From assembly GCA_003290165.1 (NCBI GenBank), contig QNQO01005848.1, forward strand, positions 1-64,000: DNA of 64,000 bases. The letters are read 5' to 3'. This DNA is from Berberis thunbergii. Its lineage: Eukaryota; Streptophyta; Magnoliopsida; Ranunculales; Berberidaceae. The first letter of the stretch is position 1, and the number at the start of each line of letters is the position of its first letter. The notes beneath the pieces are model-generated. The model ran no database searches. It was not told the DNA's origin and worked only from the letters and a program-made list of their open reading frames with translations. The translations under genes and the position numbers were made by a program. Below are positions 22,873 to 34,519 of the stretch, piece after piece.

Positions 22873-23279
22873 CCAAACAAACTCATCACCAACAATAAAG
22901 GATTTACTTTGTCTAATATTATATTAAATTTCACCAAAGATAAGGAATGAGCCTTGTACGTATACTTTCATTCTTGACCATTATTTTATTAATTTTGTCA
23001 TAATTCATTGGGAGTGGCGATCATTGGTTCAATGTGTAGCCAAGTAAGCAAGGTGACTTGTTAGGAAGAGTGCCTTGTTGCCCAAGGCATACAAGATAAT
23101 GTAATCAATGATGTTAAATTAATTTATCGTCCTCAAATGATTCACACATTTTTTTTACAATACATCATTCTCTTTGATAGTCGTCTTGAATTAAGAAATA
23201 CTTGTGTTTGGTTTCAACGGAAAATTCAATTTAATGCCCCTCTTAAAATCAACTTTGTGGATACAAATTTTTATCGAAT

Positions 23280-23650
23280 TATGTGTTAATCACGTGGAAC
23301 AATCTACATAAGATATAAATTAATTATTGACATCGATGTGGCGTCTGCCACGGAGACTCTGATGCCAAAATTAGAAAAACCCCTTTACAAAAGTGTTCAT
23401 TTCTATGTATTTTAAAAGGGAATTGTAAACCAAGAAAGTGTTATTTCCAGATGCCTTTGTGTTTGATTATTTATAGAGACATAGCGAGTCAACTACTGGC
23501 AAATGACCGAGTCATCTGCTTGCATGCGGTTGTAACTTTTCTTAGGTGGTTGTAACTTTCGTACATGATTGTAACATTCCATTGGTGGATGTAACTTTCC
23601 GTTTAGAGACACATCTCATGTAAGCTCATGTGCTCAATTGAGCACGGCGA
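23280..23650. repeat. LTR remnant, same family as 55344-55600
   Basis: Shares in order the words GGAGACTCTGATGCCAAA, a variant of TTCTATGTATTTTA, GAGTCATC and the triple GGTTGTAACTT motif with the LTR at 55.4 kb. No element body is attached, so it is a solo or truncated LTR. Confidence 0.65.
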
Positions 23651-23959
23651 TTGGCACCAAACACTTTCCCTTGCTGAGAAAAGAGTGTTATACTGAGTTG
23701 TTGACCCAGACTTAGGCTTTTTGTACTTATATAACTTTCGTGGATAATTTTTGAGCTTCTCGAGAATGACACAAATATTTAGGCTTCCTTAAACACTTTT
23801 TAACACTTTTTTATTCCACAGGCTACCTAGAATTGCTCCTGTTTTATTCCCCACAAAAAAAAAGAAAAAAACTTCTTATTCATTTTCTGGATTGGTGGAC
23901 GGTGAAAGACAAAAACTTCCCCTTATATTTTCTTCTCAGCTTGGCTAATTGCAGAATGT

Positions 23960-24127
23960 GGATTTTTTTCTTCTTCTTTTTGGTGATGCGGGATGAGCGC
24001 AAGTGGTAGTCGTCGCATTAACTGTTTACAACAGGGAAGGAAGAGGCCAGTTTTGTTGATTTTCACCTTCTTCTTTTCTGGCGATTAGCGCGAATCGTGT
24101 CGACTATTTACAACAGGGGTGAAAAAG
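23960..24127. repeat. degenerate repeat cluster flanking the captured-gene retrotransposon (left)
   Basis: Words such as GATGCGGGATGAGCGCAAGTGG, TTGATTTTCACCT and ATTTACAACAGGGGTGAA recur on the other side of the retrotransposon at 33905-33990 and 34206-34400. The element therefore landed in, or between units of, a local repeat. Confidence 0.65.
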
Positions 24128-24132
24128 CAAGT

Positions 24133-24463
24133 TGTCATGATCGTGACTATTTGGCCAGAATTGGAAGATGAATGAAAAAGCTTGAATGGAATTAAAAATG
24201 AAAAAAAAGGACTTACAGAGTCTTCTTCTTCAAGTTCCTTGAACCAGAGCCCTATTTCTTTTATTCTTCTCTACCTTTTCTTTTACTTCGTTTCCATATT
24301 TAAGCTAAGAGATATTTTCATCTCCCAATGGTTCGCTTACACGTGTAAAACTCACGTGGGTTCTTAACTAACAATTAAAGAAATTACAATTATATCTTTC
24401 CTAAAACAATTTGAATTTGGCGCCTCATTTTCTTCTCTTTTGAATGCTCTTCTGATCGTGACA
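24133..24463 (-). repeat. 3' LTR of the captured-gene retrotransposon
   Basis: Left edge TGTCATGATCGTGACTATTT, right edge TCTGATCGTGACA. Aligns along its whole length with 33568-33899. The flanking CAAGT at 24128-24132 is the target duplication. Confidence 0.85.
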
Positions 24464-24575
24464 TTGCCTACCCCTTTTCCAAATCCTTGTCCTCAAGGAT
24501 CAAACGATGGAAATCTTGAGGTGATGTATGTTCAGGGAAGGAAGTTGCAAATATTTCCCTACTGCCATGGCTGTT
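24464..24575 (-). pseudogene. remnant of the pol C-terminal tail and polypurine tract
   Basis: On the minus strand one frame reads TSPQDFHRLILEDKDLEKG then stop, just before a purine-rich tract and the 3' LTR. Ty3/gypsy pol proteins commonly end in a LEDK phrase at this place. It is short, so the call rests mainly on position. Confidence 0.55.
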
Positions 24576-25074
24576 GCATATCTATCTGAGTCCTGAAGCT
24601 GGAAGGGTCTCATTGGCATACCAAGGTTGTTGATCACCCTAGGGATGGCAGTGGGGCAGATTTTCACGGATATCTGCCCCACCCAATCTGTTTGGGGCGG
24701 TTTTGGATATGGCTGAATGAGTTTTCGGGTGGTTTCAGGTATCCAAAAAATCCGTTTCACTATTCGGGGCGGATACGGATTTGGCCATATCCGCCCCACC
24801 GATATCTGTTTATTAGGTAACATTACAACAATACCCTTCCCCTATATAAAGGGATTAAACTCTTGATCCCTCCCTCTCCCTCATTCCCTCCCTCACACCC
24901 ACTTCTCCCTCTCTGCCTATCACACACAGAGAACACGGGCCGAGGAGCGATTCGAGCGAAGGCGTCTCCCTCCCTCTCTGCCTCTCACACACAGAGATCT
25001 GAGAACACAACGAAGCCAAGGCGGAGGCCGAAGGGAAGGGTCGTCGTCGACGTCGATTCGTTGTCCGCCTCTTC

Positions 25075-25255
25075 TCTCTCACTGTCCCTTCTTCTCTCTC
25101 ACAGGCTCACAGCGAAGGCGGAGGCCGTCTGCCTCTTCTTCTCTCTCACAGCGAAGGCGAAACTCGTTTGCCTCTTCTTCTATCTCACAGCGAAGGCGAA
25201 GCTCGTCCGCCTCTTCTTCTCTAATCTCTCTCACAAGCTCATAGCGAAGGTCATC
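25075..25255. repeat. tandem repeat in the hAT interior, about 50 bp units
   Basis: Three to four units with TTCTCTCTCACAGCGAAGGC and GTYTGCCTCTTCTTCT-type halves. Confidence 0.8.
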
Positions 25256-25276
25256 GTCGCCCCTTCTCCTTCTCCT

Positions 25277-25470
25277 TCCGATCTTAGATCTAAGATCTGA
25301 TCAAATTTGATCTTAGATCAGATCCGAGTTCTGATCTGATCTATCTGATCTCATCAGCTGATCTGATCTAATCTCAGATCTCAGATTTCTTCTGATCCGA
25401 TCTCAGATCTCATTAGATCTCATAAGATCAGATCTTATAAGATCAGATCACAGAACTAAAATCAGATCCA
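25277..25470. repeat. GATC-rich block, overlapping AGATCT/TGATCA/GATCAGATC
   Basis: About 22 GATC tetramers occur in under 200 bp, many inside six-base palindromes. This looks like an expanded short motif rather than random sequence. Confidence 0.85.
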
Positions 25471-26295
25471 GAGATTTTTTTTTTTTGTATTTAAATTTTT
25501 TTTGTACGAATTCTTTGTAAATTGTAATTCAAAATATTTTGTAATTCAGAATTTTTTGTATTTTTTTTTTACGAATTCAGAGATTAATTTTTTAGTTTTT
25601 TGTTATAATTTTGTGCAGATTGGCCGGGCAAGGCGGATATCCGCCCATCCGCACGTGGTGGTTATGGATTTTGATTAAAATTGTAAAACGGATTGGCGGG
25701 GCGGATTGGGGATCCGTTATTACTGACGGACGGGGAATGTATTTGCTCAAATCCGCCCTTTTGCCATCCCTAGATCACCCCGTCAATTCTGAATATATCC
25801 AGGCCCAAATGAGCCAAGATATGAGCACCTGTGTACAAGGGAAGAAATTGTGAAACCTGTGCAGGTTCCAACTATAACATGAACTTTCTTTATGACCTTC
25901 CCATTGGAAAAGTTCAAAAGTTCATCTTAGCATCTGGATCAACTTCGCACTTTTCTCTATATGTAGGAACAAGTCCATATGCTGTGGTATTGTGGGTTCC
26001 ATAGCTCATATGTTCTGGAATATTCCCTAATCTACAAAACCTATCACAACGTCTTCCCCAGCCCTATCACATCCACCGCCTGTAGGTCATACTCCCATTG
26101 GAAGTCCAAAAAATTGGGGTGTGTGTGTTGTCAGCCTCTTTACCTTCAAATCTTTATCTACAGATTTCACACCAGGGGCTCTTCTAAGTGCTTCTGCCTG
26201 CTCAAGCGATGTGTGAAACAACAAAACCATGAATAGGATGCTTGTAACTATATAGTTTTTTTGTAGGTCCCAGTTTCAAACAATAGCCCTAAAAG

Positions 26296-26715
26296 TGTTG
26301 AAAATGAAACACTCACACAAACAACTTTTATTGAAACTCAAACAAATATTACAAGAGCACTCTCACTCAAAAAACAAGATACTACAACTCACTCTTTGCT
26401 TCTTCACTCACTTAGAAGCTCTTAATTTTTCTTGATGCCTACACTAGAATGGGGAAGGGTATTTATACTACTTAAGAACAAATCTACACCATACAAATAA
26501 ACTAATCCAAAATTATAATAACCATACACCTCATTCTTCTTCATTCTTCTCCATCCTTCTAACAATATTTTAAATGATTCACATGCATAATTACCACACC
26601 CTAGAAGATTCTAGGTAGAAGGCTTGTAGTTTTGGACCTTGATTATGGACTTGGACTCCAATTTGATTGGGTTTGGGTTTGGGCTCCCATAATGGATCAA
26701 GTTTAGGATCCAACA
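26296..26715 (-). repeat. 3' LTR of the copia element
   Basis: TGTTGAAAATG...GGATCCAACA as read on the + strand. It differs from the other LTR by four substitutions (for example GGGGAAGGG/GGGGAGGGG and TGGACTTGG/TGGACTTAG). Confidence 0.95.
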
Positions 26716-26755
26716 CCCCCCCTTAAACTTGATCTTGTGACCCCTAGTAAGTTCC

Positions 26756-29700
26756 TTATCTTATGAAGTCTTCGCTTGTCAGTGGCTTGGTAAAAATATC
26801 GGCAACTTGATCTTGTGACTTCACGTATTCAACTTCCACATCCTTTCTTGCAACACACTCCCTTATATAGTGGTAGCGAATATCGATGTGTTTGCTTCGA
26901 TCATGGAATACTGGATTCTTTGCTAAGGCAATGGCTGACTTGTTGTCGACACAAACCTTGGTAGGCTCTTCTTGTATCAAACCTATCTCCTTCAATAGAT
27001 TTCTAAGCCAAATTGCATGACCAACGCATGAGGTAGCAGCAACATATTCCGCTTCACAAGTGGACAATGTGACAATCGGTTGTTTATTTGACATCCATGT
27101 GAAAGCAGTATCTCCCATGAAAAATACGAATCCAGTAGTGCTCCTTCGATTATCTATGTCTCCACCCCAATCACTATCGCTATATCCAACAAGCTTGTAA
27201 TCATTAGAAACTGAATAGAACAAGCCAAAGTCAATTGTACCTTTCAGATAGCGAAGAATTCTCTTTGCGGCTTTAAAATGGGTGGTTGTTGGAGATTCCA
27301 TGTAGCGACTAACCAATCCAACTGCGTGAAGAATATCGGGCCTCGTGCAAGTTAGATAGCGTAGACTTCCTACCAAACTTTTGAAGAATGTTGGATCTAC
27401 ACTTTCGCCTTCTTCATGTTTGGACATCTTGATTCCGTATTCTGTCGGTGTGCTTATCGGCTTACAGTTCTCCATTTTGAACTTCTTCAGGATCTCCTTT
27501 GCATAGCTTTCCTGTGAAATGAAAATTCCATCCTTTTGTTGCTTAACTTCAATGCCAAGGTAGTACGCCATGAGCCCCATGTCTGTCATCTCGAATTCCT
27601 TCATCATCACTTCCTTGAATTCATTGAACATGCTTGGGTTGCTTCCGGTGAAGATCAAATCGTCCACGTAGAGGCACACGATCAAAATATCTCCATCTTT
27701 AATCTTGATATATAGAGCGTGCTCGTAGGGACATTTGTTGAAGCCATTCTCTTGGAAGTACTTGTCGATTCGGCTATTCCATGCCCTTGGTGCTTGTTTT
27801 AGCCCGTAAAGAGCCTTCTTTAACTTCAACACCTTGTCTTCGTGGCCTTTGACTTCGTAGCCTGATGGTTGCTGAATGTAGACTTCCTCTTCAAGAACTC
27901 CATTTAGGAAGGCAGACTTTACATCCATCTGCTGTATCTTCCACTTGTTTTGAGCTGCCAAAGAAATGATTAGTCTGATAGTCTCCAATCGAGCAACAGG
28001 AGCAAATACCTCATCATAGTCAATTCCAGCCTTTTGACTATAGCCTTTAGCAACTAGCCTCGCCTTATGCCTTTCAATATCTCCTTTAGCGTTTTGCTTT
28101 GTTTTGTACACCCATTTGACACCTATCGCCTTATGTCCCTTGGGAAGTGAGGTGAGTTCCCATGTGTCATTCTTCTCGATGGCCTTGATTTCTTCGTCCA
28201 TCGCATCTCTCCACTTCTTCTCTCGTACTGCTTCTTGAAAGCTCATTGGTTCACAATCGGCAAACAGACAAAATAATGTAAGGTTATCTTGTCGTTCAGT
28301 TACCTCATAGAGATCTCTAAGGCTTCTTGTACGTAGCACATCTCTTTCACTTTGACTCCCACTTGATGATGACGAAGGTGATGAGTCTCCTTGAGTGGTT
28401 GATGTTGGTGAAGTGGGTGGAGTTGCAAGCTCTTGTTGAGATTCACCTAGTTGCTCCCTCATTGTCTGCTCGTCTTCTTCAAATTGAGGAAAGAAATTGA
28501 AGTCACCTGCATGAGAGTTAAAATCCCATTCTCCTTCTTCGTTGAAGACCACATCTCGACTAATCACAATCTTCTTATTGTCTGGATTGTACAGCTTGTA
28601 GCCCTTCGAATTAGCATCATAGCCGATGAAGATAAAACTCTCGCTTTTATCATCAAGCTTCGTTCTTCTCTCGTCCGGTACATGAACATGGGCTATACTT
28701 CCAAAGATTCTCAGGTGGGAAATGCCAGGCTTTCTTCCACTCCATGCCTCTTGCGGTGTCTTTCCCCATACACTTCTTGTTGGAGATCGGTTTGACAAGT
28801 AGACTGCACACGCTACTGCTTCCGCCCAAAACTCCTTGGGTAGTTTCTTACTTTTGAGCATGCTTCGTGCCATGTCGAGGATTGTTCTGTTCTTTCTTTC
28901 TGCCACGCCATTTTGCTGGGGGGATCTAGGAACTGTCATTAGTCGACGAATTCCATTTGCTTCACAGAACTCTTGAAACTCCCTGGAAGTAAATTCTCCA
29001 CCTCGGTCAGATCTCATGGCTTTGATCTTTCTACCACTTTCTTTTTCCACTACAGCTTTGAACTTCTTGAAGACTTCGAAAACTTCTGACTTCTGTTTCA
29101 AGAAATATACCCATGTTTTTCTTGAAAAATCATCAATGAAGAGAAGAAAATAGTTACTGTTACCGAGAGAGCTTGGCTTGATCGGACCACACACATCGGT
29201 ATGGATGAGCTCGAGTGGCTTCTTGGCTCTTGACTCTGACTCCTTTGGAAAACTTTTCCTGAATTGTTTCCCGACTAGACACCCTTCACAAAGCTGGTCA
29301 GGATGGTTGATGCGAGGTAGTCCCTTCACCATATCCTTCTTAGATAGCAGCTCCAGACCTCCAAAATGGAGATGCCCAAATCGAAGATGCCAAAGCCATG
29401 ATGCATCTTTGTACCAAGCTTTCAGGCACTTTGCGACATCGTTTTGTATGTTGATCAAGAACATTCTATTCTTTGACATCAGCACTTTAGCAATGAAGTT
29501 ATTCTTATCATCTTTTATAGAAAGATTATAATCCTTCATATGAATATCATAACCTTTCTCTAACAGTTGCCCTAAACTCAAGATGTTACTTTTCATATTG
29601 GGCACATAGTAGACATTGGAAATAAACTGATGTCTCCCATCTTTCAAACGGATAAGGATGTTACCTCTCCCTTTCACTGCTATTGTGGAATCATCTCCAA

Positions 29701-29758
29701 ACGAAACATTCCGCTTACTGACTCGTCTAGCTCCACGAACATGTCTTTCCTTCCACAC
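26756..29758 (-). CDS. copia pol: integrase, reverse transcriptase, RNase H
   Basis: One long frame of 1000 codons. Order: GAG-pre-integrase region with the HHCC zinc motif ([19 protein letters not shown]), integrase core ([28 protein letters not shown]), RT ([30 protein letters not shown], catalytic LYVDDLIF) and RNase H ([32 protein letters not shown]), ending [15 protein letters not shown]. It makes and integrates element cDNA. Its start is in the wrong frame relative to gag-protease by one base, and its last ~15 expected codons are shifted out by another one-base loss at about 26758. Apart from these it looks intact. Confidence 0.95.
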   Translation of the reverse strand: MWKERHVRGARRVSKRNVSFGDDSTIAVKGRGNILIRLKDGRHQFISNVYYVPNMKSNILSLGQLLEKGYDIHMKDYNLSIKDDKNNFIAKVLMSKNRMFLINIQNDVAKCLKAWYKDASWLWHLRFGHLHFGGLELLSKKDMVKGLPRINHPDQLCEGCLVGKQFRKSFPKESESRAKKPLELIHTDVCGPIKPSSLGNSNYFLLFIDDFSRKTWVYFLKQKSEVFEVFKKFKAVVEKESGRKIKAMRSDRGGEFTSREFQEFCEANGIRRLMTVPRSPQQNGVAERKNRTILDMARSMLKSKKLPKEFWAEAVACAVYLSNRSPTRSVWGKTPQEAWSGRKPGISHLRIFGSIAHVHVPDERRTKLDDKSESFIFIGYDANSKGYKLYNPDNKKIVISRDVVFNEEGEWDFNSHAGDFNFFPQFEEDEQTMREQLGESQQELATPPTSPTSTTQGDSSPSSSSSGSQSERDVLRTRSLRDLYEVTERQDNLTLFCLFADCEPMSFQEAVREKKWRDAMDEEIKAIEKNDTWELTSLPKGHKAIGVKWVYKTKQNAKGDIERHKARLVAKGYSQKAGIDYDEVFAPVARLETIRLIISLAAQNKWKIQQMDVKSAFLNGVLEEEVYIQQPSGYEVKGHEDKVLKLKKALYGLKQAPRAWNSRIDKYFQENGFNKCPYEHALYIKIKDGDILIVCLYVDDLIFTGSNPSMFNEFKEVMMKEFEMTDMGLMAYYLGIEVKQQKDGIFISQESYAKEILKKFKMENCKPISTPTEYGIKMSKHEEGESVDPTFFKSLVGSLRYLTCTRPDILHAVGLVSRYMESPTTTHFKAAKRILRYLKGTIDFGLFYSVSNDYKLVGYSDSDWGGDIDNRRSTTGFVFFMGDTAFTWMSNKQPIVTLSTCEAEYVAATSCVGHAIWLRNLLKEIGLIQEEPTKVCVDNKSAIALAKNPVFHDRSKHIDIRYHYIRECVARKDVEVEYVKSQDQVADIFTKPLTSEDFIR

Positions 29759-30825
29759 ATGTGATTGCTTGCACCACTGTCAAGATACCAGGAATTTGCT
29801 TGGCCACCATCAGTTTCCTTTCGTGCTAGAAGAAGAGTTTCTTTGCCATTTGTCTTCTCCTCCACGTAGTTGGCCTTCTCTTCAATTTTGTTGTTGGGAG
29901 CTCTACATTCTGAAGCATAATGCCCAAACTTTTGACAATTATAACATCGAACTTGAGATTTGTCATACCTTGAGTTCGGATTGATTCTTCCACGGCCTCG
30001 TGTTGAGCTTTCTCCTTTCTCATAGTTGTTGTTGGAATTGTTGTTGTTGTAATTCCAGCCTCGTCCACGACCGCGACTTCCACCTCGTCCATGGCCTCTA
30101 CCTCTGCCTCGGCCACGTTGGTTTCTATCTTGGCTTTCATGCATATCCTTGAGTTGCAGCTTGAGGAGTTGCTCAGTAAACCCTTGCTTCTTCTTATGCT
30201 TCTCTTCGTATGCTTGCAATGATCCTTGGAGTTGCTCGATCGTCATTTCTTCCAAGTCTTTAGTTTCTTCAATCGTCACGACGATGTGCTCAAATTTGGG
30301 ATCCAACGAACGGAGTATCTTCTCTATTATCCTCACATCTTCTAACTTTTCACCATTTCTTTTTAATTGATTAGAAACAGCTACTACTCTTGAGAAATAA
30401 TCTGAAATAGACTCAGATACTTTCATGTGTAAGGATTCGAATTCACCTCTTAATGTTTGGAGATGGACCTTCTTCACTTGCTCGGATCCTTTGTAAGAGG
30501 TTTGCAGCTTCTCCCACGCTTCCTTGCTAGAGCTTGCACTCGAAACCTTTTCAAAGCCATCATCATCCAATGCTTGATAGATGAGGTAGAGAGCCTTCTT
30601 GTCTCTCTTTTTTGAATCCTTCAAAGTTGTCTTTTGATCTGGTGTAAGAGCAGCATCATCCGCAGGCTTGTTATAGCCTTTCTCTATGATATCCCACACA
30701 TCTTGTGATCCAAGAAGTGCCTTCATTTTGATACTCCAATTGTCGTAGTTGTTGTTGTTGAGTGTCAGAACTTGGAATGGTGCCATACCATTTGCCATAT
30801 CTCTCAATATAATGAGAATTTGCAA
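29680..30825 (-). CDS. copia gag and protease N-part
   Basis: Frame of 381 codons; the likely start is the internal Met of [20 protein letters not shown]. Capsid domain ([35 protein letters not shown]), basic [12 protein letters not shown] linker, CCHC zinc knuckle [14 protein letters not shown], then the protease start with catalytic DSGA ([13 protein letters not shown]). It ends 25 or so residues later because the frame shifts (AA at 29709-29710 on the + strand as TT, where three are expected). In copia elements gag and pol are normally one frame, so the break is a mutation or a base-call error. Confidence 0.95.
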   Translation of the reverse strand: MQILIILRDMANGMAPFQVLTLNNNNYDNWSIKMKALLGSQDVWDIIEKGYNKPADDAALTPDQKTTLKDSKKRDKKALYLIYQALDDDGFEKVSSASSSKEAWEKLQTSYKGSEQVKKVHLQTLRGEFESLHMKVSESISDYFSRVVAVSNQLKRNGEKLEDVRIIEKILRSLDPKFEHIVVTIEETKDLEEMTIEQLQGSLQAYEEKHKKKQGFTEQLLKLQLKDMHESQDRNQRGRGRGRGHGRGGSRGRGRGWNYNNNNSNNNYEKGESSTRGRGRINPNSRYDKSQVRCYNCQKFGHYASECRAPNNKIEEKANYVEEKTNGKETLLLARKETDGGQANSWYLDSGASNHMCGRKDMFVELDESVSGMFRLEMIPQ

Positions 30826-31169
30826 AATCTGATTGCACGGATGAATCCGGAACGCCGAAAAACCTTGGGAGAGACCTGGTCAAAATTTTCAATTTTTCGG
30901 TCAACGGTCAAAGTTAACCCTAACTTGGTCAACGGTCAATGACTTTGACGGCTCAGTCAACTCGCTTGGACGGCTCGGTCAACAGGCTTGGCGGCTCGGT
31001 CAATGGATCAACTCGGCTCAACTCGGTGAGTCAACTCGATTTTCTGGCAGCAGTCTTCCGGCGGCGCGTGGCGGGGCGTCAGAACTCAGATTGGGGAGAT
31101 TCTGGCGGCGTCGGATTCCTCTCGTCGAGACCTTCGATTTGATATGCAATAGTGTATACTTTCCAACTT

Positions 31170-31181
31170 GCTCTGATACCA
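31170..31181 (-). other. primer-binding site, initiator tRNA-Met
   Basis: TGGTATCAGAGC on the minus strand, three bases inside the 5' LTR. Confidence 0.95.
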
Positions 31182-31184
31182 CTT

Positions 31185-31604
31185 TGTTGAAAATGAAACA
31201 CTCACACAAACAACTTTTATTGAAACTCAAACAAATATTACAAGAGCACTCTCACTCAAAAAACAAGATACTACAACTCACTCTTTGCTTCTTCACTCAC
31301 TTAGAAGCTCTTAATTTTTCTTGATGCCTACACTAGAATGGGGAGGGGTATTTATACTACTTAAGAACAAATCTACACCACACAAATAAACTAATCCAAA
31401 ATTATAATAACCATACACCTCATTCTTCTTCATTCTTCTCCATCATTCTAACAATATTTTAAATGATTCACATGCATAATTACCACACCCTAGAAGATTC
31501 TAGGTAGAAGGCTTGTAGTTTTGGACCTTGATTATGGACTTAGACTCCAATTTGATTGGGTTTGGGTTTGGGCTCCCATAATGGATCAAGTTTAGGATCC
31601 AACA
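31185..31604 (-). repeat. 5' LTR of the copia element
   Basis: Same length and ends as 26296-26715; followed by the duplicated target AAAAG. Confidence 0.95.
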
Positions 31605-31779
31605 AAAAGCATATCATGTTCCTTCTCTAGGTGATGGGCATATGATACAACAAATTCACTTGTTGTATCGATCTTTTCATCAAAATCAGTAGCATTGGCT
31701 GTAAATCCTTCAGCAATAGCAGGCTTATTCCCATCTTCCATGGTGTTCACACAAGATCCACAGATACATTAGGAAGTAC

Positions 31780-32548
<769 letters not shown>

Positions 32549-32689
32549 AAGTGATTTGCAACAATTGTACCATCAACTAGCATTATTTGATATACTTGGT
32601 GGTAACTTCATAAAAATTAAGTGAGTCCTTGAAATCCCACGTGTAGACAAAAATCCAAAATTTCTCTTGCAGACATGAAATACCCTGTG

Positions 32690-33290
32690 TAGATAAATCA
32701 CTGCGGCTCTTGACATGCACAACTTTCCGCACGAACTCCACAAAAATTTTCATTCCATGACTCCTATTAGCAAGGAAGAAATCAATACCTTTATCGAACT
32801 GCTTAATTTTTATGGCACGAATAGCTGCATCATGCTTAAAAATAAGCTGCTCCAAGTAAAAGAAACTCCTCCTGTGAGAAACATGTTGCTTAAGCTGAAC
32901 AACAGCTTTCAGCAATCCACTGGTCAGGATTTGATTGAATCCAGGAATAGTAATCGCACATCTGATCATGTACCACGTCCTCAATCATGTATGTTTGCTT
33001 GAGAACTGCCCCATTAAGAATCTCTTTCTGCATTGTATTCCCCACCCTGATTCTCTTGAAATGAGGTACAATCGCAACAAATTCAGTAATATCAGCTTCA
33101 GATCTCAAACACTTAACACACATTTTTTCAGCATTTGGTGCCATTGGCATTCCACATTCGCAACACAGAACACTACCAATAGTTTGAGGTATCCTAAGCA
33201 AACCTGCCTGCTCTTCCATCGTTAGATATATAGGCCAGAACTGTCGAATAACATGGGAAAGATAATTAATGGTTGGACCGAATGTTCCAG
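32690..33290 (-). pseudogene. NMD3: captured NMD3 fragment with its start codon
   Basis: NMD3 is the adaptor that exports 60S ribosomal subunits from the nucleus. The minus-strand frame from Met at 33217-33219 reads MEEQAGLLRIPQTIGSVLCC, then a zinc-ribbon CxxC pair (CCECG..CVKCLRSEADITE). A deletion of several dozen family residues follows, then HFKRIRV, QKEILNGAVLKQTYMIEDVV and NPDQW, then (other frame, 32697-32910) VQLKQHVSHRRSFFYLEQLI, FKHDAAIRAIKIKQFDKGID and VVHVKSRSD. About 70 bases upstream of the Met probably are NMD3 5' UTR. The following residues to about 32583 (DFKDSLNFYEVTTKYIK) I cannot assign. Confidence 0.88.
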
Positions 33291-33309
33291 TGATGTGAAT
33301 ACTCGGAGA

Positions 33310-33525
33310 CTTGTTTGAATCCACAGATCCAACGGTTCTATGGTGATTTTGCAGTAATTGAACAAGTTGTTCAATTCGTGCATCTAATCTCTTATCTCTG
33401 GCTTCACTTGCCTCTGCTAGCATCTTGAATTCGGTCTTCAAAAATTTGATATGTTCATTTATCTCTAATTGGTTCATTTTTGTCTCCTCCATGAAAGCTT
33501 CCATCTCCTCAGATGTGATTTTCAT
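33310..33525 (-). pseudogene. gag N-terminus of the captured-gene retrotransposon
   Basis: Starts at Met 33523-33525 about 30 bases after the primer site and reads a charged, coiled-coil-like stretch (EEMEAFMEETKMNQLEINEH, RLDARIEQLVQLLQNHH), typical of the start of Ty3/gypsy gag proteins. It then merges into the NMD3 piece without a stop. Confidence 0.7.
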
Positions 33526-33553
33526 GGTTGCACAGGTTGGTGGATCGTAACGT

Positions 33554-33565
33554 GCTTTGATACCA
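33554..33565 (-). other. primer-binding site of the captured-gene retrotransposon
   Basis: TGGTATCAAAGC on the minus strand, two bases from the 5' LTR at 33568. Confidence 0.85.
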
Positions 33566-33567
33566 AT

Positions 33568-33899
33568 TGTCACGATCATGACTATTTGGCAAACAATTGA
33601 AGATGAATGAGAAAGCTTGAATGGAATTAAAAATGAAAAAAATCACTTACAAAGTCTTTTTTTTCCAGGTTCCTTGAACCAAAGCCCTATTTCTTCTATT
33701 CTTCTCCACCTTCTCTTCTACTTCTCTTCCCTGTTTAAGCTAACAAATATTTTCATCTCCCAGTGGTGGGTGGCTTACACGTGTAAAATTTAACTAATAA
33801 TTAAAGAATTTACAATTATATCTTTCCTAAAACAATTTAAAACTATTTGAATTTGGCACCTCCTTTTCTTCTCTTTTGAATGTTCTTCTGATCCTGGCA
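33568..33899 (-). repeat. 5' LTR of the captured-gene retrotransposon
   Basis: Left edge TGTCACGATCATGACTATTT, right edge TCTGATCCTGGCA. CAAGC at 33900-33904 matches CAAGT at the other end in four of five bases. Confidence 0.85.
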
Positions 33900-33904
33900 C
33901 AAGC

Positions 33905-34400
33905 TCGGTTGATTTTCACTTGCTACTTTTCTGGCGAGGCACAAGCGCGAGTCGCGTCGACCGTTTACAGCAAGAGGTGAAGAAGCATAATTGGTTGATG
34001 TATACTTTTTTTTTCAAAAATTCTAATTGTCGAGGGAAGCAGCGAGGAAAACAGTGAGGGATCCCACAGGGGGAGGGGGAGTCGTCCATTCCCTCCGGGA
34101 TGCACGTTTGAATTTTCAACGCACACATTTCGGGGGAAATGGACGGCTCCCCCTCCTCCTGTGGAGTCCCTCGCTGCTTCCCTCGACAATTAGACGGGTT
34201 CCTTTTTTTTTTTTTTTTCAGCGATGCGTGATGGTAATCGTCGACTGCAAAGACTTTGTCTGTAAAGAAGTTTCCTCCTTTTTCTTTTACAAACTGGTAA
34301 ACAGGGAAGGAGTTGTTGGTCGATTTCTTATTTATCAGGCGATGCGCGATGAGTGCGAGTGGTAATCGTCGGGTGTTTGCAATGGTGATAGAAGAGATGA
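33905..34400. repeat. degenerate repeat cluster flanking the captured-gene retrotransposon (right)
   Basis: Related to 23960-24127: TTGATTTTCACTTGCTACTTTTCTGGCGA-type words near 33911, and GCGATGCGCGATGAGTGCGA with GGTAATCGTCG near 34210-34370. A MITE sits within it. Confidence 0.6.
34023..34193. mobile_element. foldback MITE, 171 bp
   Basis: Long inverted arms CTAATTGTCGAGGGAAGCAG and complement, with further GGGGGAGG/CCTCCTCC pairing inside. Target duplication not clear. Confidence 0.7.
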
Positions 34401-34519
34401 TTTTGGCTGACTTCCCATATTTTCACCTCTTGCGCTTCACAAACAACTTTTCAAGCACATCAAAACAAGACCTCTAAAAACCATTTGAGATAAGAAACAA
34501 GAGTGACAGAGTGAGATGT

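Larger units (their letters stand above)
24640..25772. mobile_element. hAT element inserted in the retrotransposon, with promoter-like interior
   Basis: 11-bp terminal inverted repeats TAGGGATGGCA and perfect 8-bp duplication GATCACCC (24632-24639, 25773-25780). The interior has a TATA box (CTATATAAAG at about 24841) followed by a CT-rich leader-like stretch, tandem CTCACAGCGAAGGCG units and a GATC-rich block. No transposase. The long open frames on both strands at 24855-25300 come from low-complexity CT/GA sequence. Confidence 0.92.
26296..31604 (-). mobile_element. copia LTR retrotransposon, nearly intact and young
   Basis: Two 420-bp LTRs (26296-26715, 31185-31604) differ at four positions that I can count; target duplication AAAAG at 26291-26295 and 31605-31609. 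Primer site complementary to initiator tRNA-Met (TGGTATCAGAGC, minus strand 31170-31181). Polypurine tract AAGGGGGGG next to the 3' LTR (about 26716-26724). gag and pol are on the minus strand, in two frames separated by a one-base break near 29709. It sits inside the SBT2 fragment of the older retrotransposon. Confidence 0.96.
25780..31767 (-). pseudogene. SBT2: captured SBT2-type subtilase fragment, split by copia insertion
   Basis: SBT2 proteins are secreted plant subtilisin-like serine proteases. The minus-strand piece starts near 31767 (ATDFDEKIDTTSE, SYAHHLEKEHDMLF), is interrupted by the copia element (26296-31604), and resumes at 26295. It then reads the I9 inhibitor domain end (HGFVVSHTSLEQAEALRRAP, GVKSVDKD, RLTTHTPNF) and, after a frame change, the start of the S8 catalytic domain (PTGGGCDRAGEDVVIGFVD, KCEVDPDAK). 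The catalytic Asp region (FVD.GI) is followed by a stop; His and Ser regions are absent. No intron is seen across about 150 codons, although plant SBT2 genes are intron-rich, so an mRNA origin is likely. Loss of match is at about 25890. Confidence 0.85.

Noticed and set aside
24855..25300. 145-codon + frame and 75-codon minus frame
   Set aside because: Repetitive CT-rich interior of the hAT element; translation reflects the tandem repeat.
25277..25470. CRISPR-like or regulatory palindrome array
   Set aside because: No constant repeat-spacer spacing; plant nuclear DNA; best seen as an expanded short motif within a hAT element.
28451..29984. Open frames of 108-117 codons on the + strand across the copia pol and gag
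   Set aside because: They are shadows of the minus-strand polyprotein; their sequences follow its codon pattern and match nothing.
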